From Ceratothoa steindachneri (taxonomy: Eukaryota; Arthropoda; Malacostraca; Isopoda; Cymothoidae): DNA of 64,000 nucleotides. The notes beneath the pieces are model-generated. The model ran no database searches and had not been told where the DNA came from. It saw only the letters and a program-made list of their open reading frames with translations. Both the position numbers and the translations under genes were made by a program. Shown one piece after another: positions 57,246 through 64,000 of this stretch. Numbering within the stretch: the stretch's first letter is position 1; each line of letters begins with the position of its first letter. The stretch is taken from assembly GCA_963969495.1 (NCBI GenBank), contig OZ018335.1, positions 85,108,354 to 85,172,353 of the forward strand. The letters are read 5' to 3'.

Positions 57246-58280
57246 ACTAGCATGTTGCACAGTTGTGTTTAAGACGGACGGGTTCTTTTTTTGTCTGTGA
57301 TTTTGAGCGCTTTCTCTCTCTCTGAAAACTCGTGACCAATCAATGATAAAAAAGGGGGGTTGGTGAGTTCTCCTAGCGTGAGTCGCTCCCGCCTATCGAT
57401 CGGAGAGGTTTCGGATCTTTCAGAAGGCACGCTCCATGTGCTGCTGTTTGTCCGACCGAGTCGTCAAACCTCGGCATGCCGTAGATCCCAAGCAAGCAGC
57501 ACTGACGGTCCCCAAAGGGCCCATCGATTTGTCACCAGGTCAACAACAACGAAGCACGCCCCTAACTAAACTCCTACTAGTTCGCTTCACAACGGCCAGG
57601 ATCTCGGAGTAGCATTGAATGGATATCCCGCCACACCAAGGAACTCGACCCAAAGCTTTTTATTGGCCTGGCAACCAACATGGGAACAAAGGGCCATCAC
57701 CTCGGACCAAGGATACCATAAGCAGCTGTCAACGGGCACTTGATACGGTCAATAATTATGTGCCAGGAAAGGGGTTAACGGGGCATTACCCTCATCCCAT
57801 TCATCGTACCCCAATGCCTAGGACACCTCTGAGCCTAGTCTCTCACAACCAGTGAGCGTCGATTGGCATTGTTTATAAAGGTTCCAAAGCCTCCTTTCTG
57901 ACGCATTAGGTAGCTGCCAGGTCTTTATATGTAGATAGAGGAAAAAAGGGAAAAAGTGACATGATAGGAGTAGGCTTTTCTTTGTATAAGTGGGAGATAG
58001 GATAAAAGTAAAAAAGGAAAGGGATAAAGTAGAAAAAGGAAGGAATGACGCACTTAGTCTAGAACCTTGTTTCCGACCAAATCGACAAGGGAAGCCCTAC
58101 CAGGGGTACCCGGAAGAGGTACCCCCGCCGACATAGCTCGAAAAGTCCAAGGTCCACACAAGTTCTCTTTCCGCGACAAGGAGGCGTCACCTCTCCCTCT
58201 ACTTTCGTTATGAGAGAGAGGAAGGGGGATAGCTGTTTGTGGGGGTGTTAGGGCAAGTTATGAGAAGTCAGAACCTGCAG
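57246..58280. other. Probable CR1 5' UTR
   Basis: GC-richer sequence upstream of CR1 ORF1 with no coding signal of its own. Plus-strand frames at 57360-57569 and 57619-57855 are unremarkable. The right edge, where mariner sequence resumes, lies somewhere near 58280-58310. Confidence 0.45.
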
Positions 58281-58355
58281 CCGCACGCTCCTGCCTTGTC
58301 TATTTAAGAAGCACTAGCTGATCGCAAATCGTTAGTCACAAATTTTTAAACATTT

Positions 58356-59041
58356 GTGAAGATTGAGCACCGCGCAGTAATTAAATTTTTGACCAAGGTA
58401 GGTAGAAATGCAAGAGAGATCCATGAATGCACGGTTCCAATGTACACCGAGACCGCCCCTTTCTATGCAACTATTGCCTGCTGGAATAGGGAGTTCCGCC
58501 ATGGTCGTGAGTCCCTTGAAGCTGACCTCAGTCCAAGACGTTCCATCAGACCTGACGAACGAGGACAATGTGGCCCGTGTGGAGAGGATGATCCTCAAAA
58601 ATCGACGGGTGAAGGTCGAAGAAATCGAGCGAGAACTTGGAATATAACATGGAAGTGTTATCAACATCATATACGACATTTTGGCCATGACCCAGTTTTA
58701 TGCCCGTTTTGTCCCTAGAAAAATCACGCCCCATGATCGACTTCAACGTTGTTAAAGTTCACAAGGCCAGAGTTGCACAAGCTGCCCTGCACGAGTGCGG
58801 ATTCGAGGAGCTAAACCATCCTCCCTACAGGCCTACTCTGGTCCCCAGTGCCTACTTTTTATTCCCCCAGCTCAAGGCTGCACTGTGTGGACACTAGTTT
58901 GGGGACAATGAAGATGTCCAGATCGCCATCCAGGATTGGATTGAACAGCAGTCAGGAGAATTATGGTTGTCAGGAATTCGAAGCCTCAGGGACAAGTGGT
59001 GCAAGTGCATTGAAGTCGCGGGTAGTTATATTGAAAAATAA
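58356..59041 (+). pseudogene. mariner transposase relic (SETMAR-like), core deleted
   Basis: Plus strand. The start codon reads GTG (58356), then KIEHRAVIKFLTKVGRNARE, YATIACWNREFRHGRESLEA (to about 58515). After a frameshift come VERMILKNRRVKVEEIEREL and the second HTH GSVINIIYDILAMTQFYARF. Near 58745 the sequence jumps to VHKARVAQAALHECGFEELN then HPPY (58757-58830), so about 130 residues with the first two catalytic Asp are deleted. The third is also changed: PTLVPSAYFLFPQLKAAL has Ala where Asp belongs. The end is IRSLRDKWCKCIEVAGSYIE (59041), as in intact family members. It is inactive. Confidence 0.8.
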
Positions 59042-59109
59042 TACAACACTTTTCCTCATATCTCGTTTCCTTATATCCGAATTTCAAAACTTTTTGACCT
59101 GCCCTCGTA

Positions 59110-62100
59110 AATATACATTTACTATCTGTTCGAAATATTCTTCGAGTAATATTTATTAAGCACCTGCCAGTAACCTATATTTACACATTTGACCCAAATA
59201 TTTTTGGCCTTGCCTGCGGTTTTTTCTCAATTGATTGAAACGTTTAGAGCTTTATTCATTTAACAAATTTTTTTAGTTTGAGGCTGAGAAGGAGGGTGAA
59301 ATTTATCATCTCGTTCTAGGTTTAGGTGAGCGGTAATAGTATTTAACATGCCTGTTCTCCTTTAGTGATATGTGTAGCATGTGCTTCTCAAAAGACAATA
59401 TGAGACCTCCTTTTGTATTTACTATGTTACTAACTTTTATAATTGCTGAGGAGTTGTGTTAACAATGTAGGCTAAAAAATCATATGAAGTAAAATGCCTA
59501 ATGCACACATAATTTGATAGCTTAGGTTGAGTCTCAAATTTTCTGCAGAAATCAAGGGTAATGATTGTTTGTACCATACTTTAATTTTTACTATGCGTTT
59601 GCATTCCTCAAAAATGTATTTGTATGTTCCTTACTTTATATTTATATATGTGAATTGACTGAGATTTTCATGACTGTACAGCATTTATTTAATAGATAAA
59701 CGCTCCTTCTGTGCCACCTCTTACGGTTTCTATTATTATATATGAACCATTTTGTAAAATATTTCAACATGCGAAGCATACAAACTCCTTAATTGTTCAA
59801 TAGCGCTAGGTGAATTTAAACTGGTAATTAAAACTGAATTAATCTCTTACAATTACCACAAACCTGTGCTTACCCTTGCTTAAATAGCTCCTAGGTAAAC
59901 TAATGATGAATAATATTTTTATCTCTCATTATTATCGTAGGCACTTATCATCAACTTCATTCAGGAAATTGACAGAAATATAACGCATCGCTAGCAATCA
60001 AATAGCAAAGAGGTTGTGCTTGAGATAAATTTCAAAATTTAATTAACTCGTCAAATTTATTTGGATTTCAAAGAATTGATATGAGTAAATCTTTAACTCA
60101 AATTCAATTTGCCATGTAAATATTTCTTTGAGCGTCAATTTAAGAGATGACAGTTTCATCCCAAAGAATATGATAATCTATTTGATCGATTAGAATTTCA
60201 TCAAAATTTTGAAATAAAGAATTTATGCAGGAAATATGAGTCCTTGGCCTGCGAGCATTTCAAGGTGTTCTTTATACTGACATCATCCGAAAATTGGTAG
60301 TCAATAGGGCTGAATAATTTGTTTTCCTTCGGGGGAATATCGCAATCATACCTCTAAACCGCAAAAAGAATTATAACCATCGGCACGAGAGCTCAAACTT
60401 GGCAAATTTTTCTTAAATATTTCTATATTTTTCTTAGCTCATTTCTGAAATTTATCGTTCAGAGGTATGATAGATTGTTTCATTCATCGTTCATCCTTTA
60501 CTTTCTGTTGGATATAATTAAATTTTCTCCTTATGTAATGACTATTTCCTAGAGCTTCTCCACTCATCCACCACTCTTGAGCTTGCAAGTTCACCATTCG
60601 CTCACTATAATCCTATAAGAACAGCACCTTAGACCTTGCCTCACTAAAATTCTTCTCCTTCATAGCTTTTTTATATTCAATTACTTTGAGTTTGACGGTT
60701 AAAAGCAGTTTCCTTTCAATTTGCATGGAAGAAAATCCAGATTCGAACGCATAAAGGATTTGTGGAATTTCCAATAGCCGATTTATCACTTGATCGGAAA
60801 CGTTCGCTAACAAACGAACTCGACATGTTTCCTTTTGGATGCGCATTTTTGTTATTTGGTTATTTTTAAGATCAATTGTGTACAACAATATTCATTAACA
60901 AAAACTTAGAGAATTATTCGAGATTAAAGATATGTAACAAAAATTCTAATACACTCGTATAGATTGATGTCGCGTGATTTTCCTCTTTGGTAGTTTGCAT
61001 GTCTAATTTGGTGCATCTACTGAGATAAACTTAGGAGGCAAAATACAAATTAGAACCACGAAATAGTTGTCAAGTTGGAGATGCTATGGAAACATAGGGT
61101 GTCTTAAAGGTGAATTTCTTAAAGAGCTTTAGAAGGAAATTCTTGATCTTTTGTAAGTTAATCATAATGTACTTTTACTAAATTTTGAGCAGAAATGGTT
61201 AAAATATACTTAATATATCAATAAGATCTTGACCGTATTTACTCGGGATAGAACGAAATAAAAATACTGAAAATTATTTTTGCCGCTCTTTATATTTGGT
61301 AAATTTATTTTTTTACCCGATCAAATCATGACATGTAGTATTGTTCTTAGTATTATTAATATTATTAACATCAGGCCATAGTTTCATTGTTCCAATAATA
61401 TTATGTTTCTTTCACCTATACTGTCTTCGTAAATAAATTATGGGGAAAATTCCCCTTCCCACCAGATCAAAGCTTTGCTGCCAAAATGGCTGAAATCATT
61501 CAAGTGTAAATAATCTCAACAAAATTATCCTCCAATTCCAAGCCAAAATTTGTGTTCTAACCTCAATTTTACTATTATTATTCTTATTATTTGGACGAAG
61601 AAAACCTTTAGCCTGAAATTCAAGTTTATTTTTGATGTTAAATGCAATAAATTAATGTTTTGCGTCGCAAATGTTCAAGATTTTCAAAGGAAAGATACGA
61701 AATAGGAAAGCCAAAGAAGCGATCATCGAGTGCATCTAAAATACATCTGTGTCTGCTTAGATATACCACTCCCTAAATAAACGGAGAGAAGGTGAAAAGC
61801 AGGAGCCAAACAATCCTAAGGTGGTAAATAAAGCCAAAGAATTTCATATTGAGATAAAAAAATTACTACTTATGAAAGGTTAATGAGAGATCAGCAAATA
61901 GCAGAATCAGATGCGACCAACAACAGAACCACACTTGAAGATCGCGACAATTTCTAAAGAAGACATTTCTTTAAGAACGCTTCCTGACATTAGCCTGTTA
62001 TAAACTTTAGAAAGGAACCTAAATTGTAATAATTCCGAGTAGTTTTTGGTCGTTCAGATCAAAGGACAGTTTCATAATAATTAGGTAAACAGCATAATGT

Positions 62101-63869
62101 GAGGTCACGGAAGAACTAACGATAGATAAATGGATTTGAATGAGCAATGAGTAAAACGGTTCTTATCTTGATAAAAGAACCCTGCAATTTACTTATTTAC
62201 ACAAATGGCGGCCGGAGAGGAGAAAATATCGAGTGAAAGAGGAAGTACGATATGGTGAGCACTTTCTTAATCTAATATGATGAATGTTTTTAAAGTAGAA
62301 CACAGGGAGGTTGGCAGGAGTAGGGGTAGAAGAGCTTAGGTACCATAATAAAAAAGAGAGGCTTAAAGAGGTCAAACATTGTATATGGATCTTTTTTTCC
62401 TGTAGCGGTTATAGAAGGTTTTGGTTCCACTGGCAGATTCGAGAAAGACGCTGTAAGAGCATGTGACAAAGGGGTAGGTGAGATATGGTGTAGCCATGTT
62501 GCAACAACAAGTACGAGCTTTCATTAAGAAAGGACGCATTCAAGATCTAGGTTCATTTATTTCGACAAGATGGTGAAAACCCAACGAGACAAAGTGTCTT
62601 TCTTCATCATAAAAAGAGAACCTTTGGAAAAAAGGCTCCTTTGTCCAAATTAATATCATTAATATGGAATATTGTCAAAGAAGGGACAGACCTTCTTTGG
62701 TAATTTGCTTGGTTCTAGGCCTTTTTCCTGAGGCATATTCCTGAGCGTTGTTGCATAACTTCAACTGTGGTGTCTCGTGCTCTTCTGTTTCTCCGTCTCT
62801 ATTCTTTTTATAATTTCCCTTCTATTAAGGGTGATTCTGGCATTAGATTTAGGTCCTAATGGGTAGTTTATGCACGTTTTGGTTGCATTGTTGAAAGTGC
62901 CCTAAGAATGAGCTTCTCTTCCGCGTTCAGAACAGTAATGTTTTATGCTTTGCTACATGGCGTAGCATATGAAAAAATCCTCGATGCTAATAAGGGCGTC
63001 TCATTTTGATGTTATCGTAGGGCATTCTCAAGAGATAGACAAGAAGACATTTTTCTGAAATATTTGAGTCCATTTATATTGTTTCCCAGATGAATTTGAA
63101 CACTATTTTGTTCTTTAAATTTAAATATTTCAGAAATTTTGGCCCGTGATCTCTCTGCTGGGGTTACTCTTTTATTTCCTGACAAATTTGTTCTTCCACA
63201 CATGATTAAAGTTTCCCACGGATTACAGCTCTGTTCAATCTGATCTATGTGGATATTCTGGCTTAAATTCCAGTTTCTCTGAGAATAATGCTGCCTGACG
63301 AAGAGAGCATATGGTCGAGATCCTTATTTTCAGGGTAGATTACTGCGATTCCTGTTGTTACTATACATTTTATCAGGGGTATTTCCCAGGATGGGAATAT
63401 GTGCTAAACAATGTAATGTGATCTTCTCTTGTTTGCGTTGTATATCAGCTTGTGGTAGTCTTTTAATATCCGAAGGATACATATCATTTGTGTGCCCGTT
63501 CCAAAGAGAGGTTTGTTTTATCGAAATTCACTTGTCAATAATTTCCAGTCCCCACAGGTGGGAGGAGCCATTTTATCTGACCTAAGATTATCTAGTCTAG
63601 TTTCCGGGATACGCAGTATCATTTGGTCAACCTACTTAGTTAGAACTAGCGCTAATAACAGTCCATAGTTGGGTTTAGGTTGGTGGCCGATAACCGGACC
63701 CCCTTTTCTGACCACCTAGAGGGGTTGTAGTGTTAGAACCAGATTATACAATAGAATATGACACAGAAGTACCTCTAAATAAACATTTTGTAGTTTTTTA
63801 AAATTTTTCAAAGGGTTCGCACGTTGAACCATAAAAACATTGAATGGGGGAGAATCTGGGCTCTTAATA
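59110..63869. other. No recognised gene
   Basis: AT-rich for almost 5 kb. The minus frame 60888-60613 (91 codons) has a plausible mixed composition but no recognised domain. Frames at 62193-62375, 63012-63203 and 63355-63585 are likewise unrecognised. No repeats or element ends seen. Confidence 0.5.
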
Positions 63870-63899
63870 GACCAGCGCTCTCTTAAGAGAGCGCTGGTC
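63870..63899. repeat. Perfect 30-bp palindrome
   Basis: GACCAGCGCTCTCTT is followed directly by its exact reverse complement, with no loop. It is GC-richer than its surroundings. The half AGAGCGCTGGTC resembles the 5' half of a tRNA-derived SINE head, so it may be a head-to-head junction. Confidence 0.95.
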
Positions 63900-64000
63900 C
63901 CCTGAGTTCGCTATCTCTTCTTTGTCAAATTACTAGGAAGAACGTCGGGTTATAAGACCGAATTTTGTCAAAAGGACAGTTGTTTTTTACACGAAGTGAT

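Larger units (their letters stand above)
53252..58280 (-). mobile_element. CR1-like non-LTR retrotransposon, long copy
   Basis: On the minus strand, 5' to 3': a leader of up to about 1 kb (58280-57250, end uncertain), ORF1 (about 57245-56124), ORF2 with endonuclease and RT (about 56110-53368), and a short 3' UTR. The 3' end carries TTGTAACTC twice (about 53276-53258), like the short 3' microsatellite of CR1 elements. The order ORF1-EN-RT with no other domains and an esterase ORF1 fits the CR1 clade. There are few frameshifts, so it is the youngest-looking LINE here. The 5' boundary with the mariner is not fixed. Confidence 0.75.
53207..59107 (+). mobile_element. mariner element split by a CR1 insertion
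   Basis: The left TIR CGAGGGGAGGTCAATAAGTT (53207-53226) matches the right TIR, whose reverse complement starts CGAGGGCAGGTCAAAAAGTT (59107-59088). Each is flanked by TA (53205-53206 and 59108-59109), the target duplication of mariner. Between them a minus-strand CR1 of about 5 kb fills the 5' UTR, and the plus-strand mariner coding relic resumes near 58.3 kb. The nesting is inferred from the matching TIRs and TA; two separate mariners cannot be fully excluded. Confidence 0.7.

Noticed and set aside
60613..60888. 91-codon minus-strand frame with protein-like composition
   Set aside because: No recognised domain, no neighbours and no splice context; left as unassigned.

Overview
This looks like about 64 kb of an animal genome, most likely an arthropod and possibly a crustacean. 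It is AT-rich, carries long (AT)n arrays, shows no operons, and is filled with metazoan transposon fossils. The arthropod call is inference. It rests on the mix of Penelope-like, CR1-like, jockey/I-like, Merlin, Tc1/mariner and hAT relics, and on a multi-copy protein family I associate mainly with arthropods. I recognise no intact host gene. Almost every coding signal is a decayed mobile element, identified by joining fragments across frameshifts and in-frame stops.

Layout. 1-4.8 kb: the zinc-knuckle end of a LINE ORF1 (minus); a Penelope-like element whose RT part is inverted against its GIY-YIG part; copy 1 of an unnamed Cys-rich protein family; a Penelope-type 3' end with (AT)n. 5.9-6.5 kb: a Merlin (ISXO2-like) relic. 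8.3-11.7 kb: two LINE lineages, minus then plus, the plus one in permuted order. 16-21 kb: a LINE scrap and two Tc1/mariner relics. 22.6-23.2 kb: two copies of a tRNA-derived SINE ending in (AT)n. 24.0-26.4 kb: a Gypsy-type element (minus) reduced to a gag coiled coil, the integrase end and a candidate LTR. 26.6-29.8 kb: two more Tc1/mariner-class relics, the second with an internal tandem duplication. 30.1-30.5 kb: a three-unit tandem repeat. 33.0 kb: a second kind of tRNA-like SINE. 34.6-36.1 kb: copy 2 of the unnamed family. 37.2-39.8 kb: LTR-like GC-richer sequence. 40.8-43.7 kb: a Tc1 relic, a foldback MITE and a hAT/ZBED relic. 44.5 kb: a CR1 3' stub. 49.8-51.1 kb: a Tc1/mariner relic and a second Penelope-like end. 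51.9-52.2 kb: an 80-bp minisatellite. 53.2-59.1 kb: a mariner split by a long CR1 element. 59.1 kb to the end: nothing recognised except a perfect 30-bp palindrome.

The genes do not act together as a pathway. The window records successive insertions, with nesting, inversion, tandem duplication and deletion, and every transposase or RT I could read has lost catalytic residues or its frame. Most intriguing are the two relics of the unnamed family 30 kb apart, the inverted Penelope element, the CR1 nested in a mariner, and the CR1 ORF1 that keeps an esterase-like triad.
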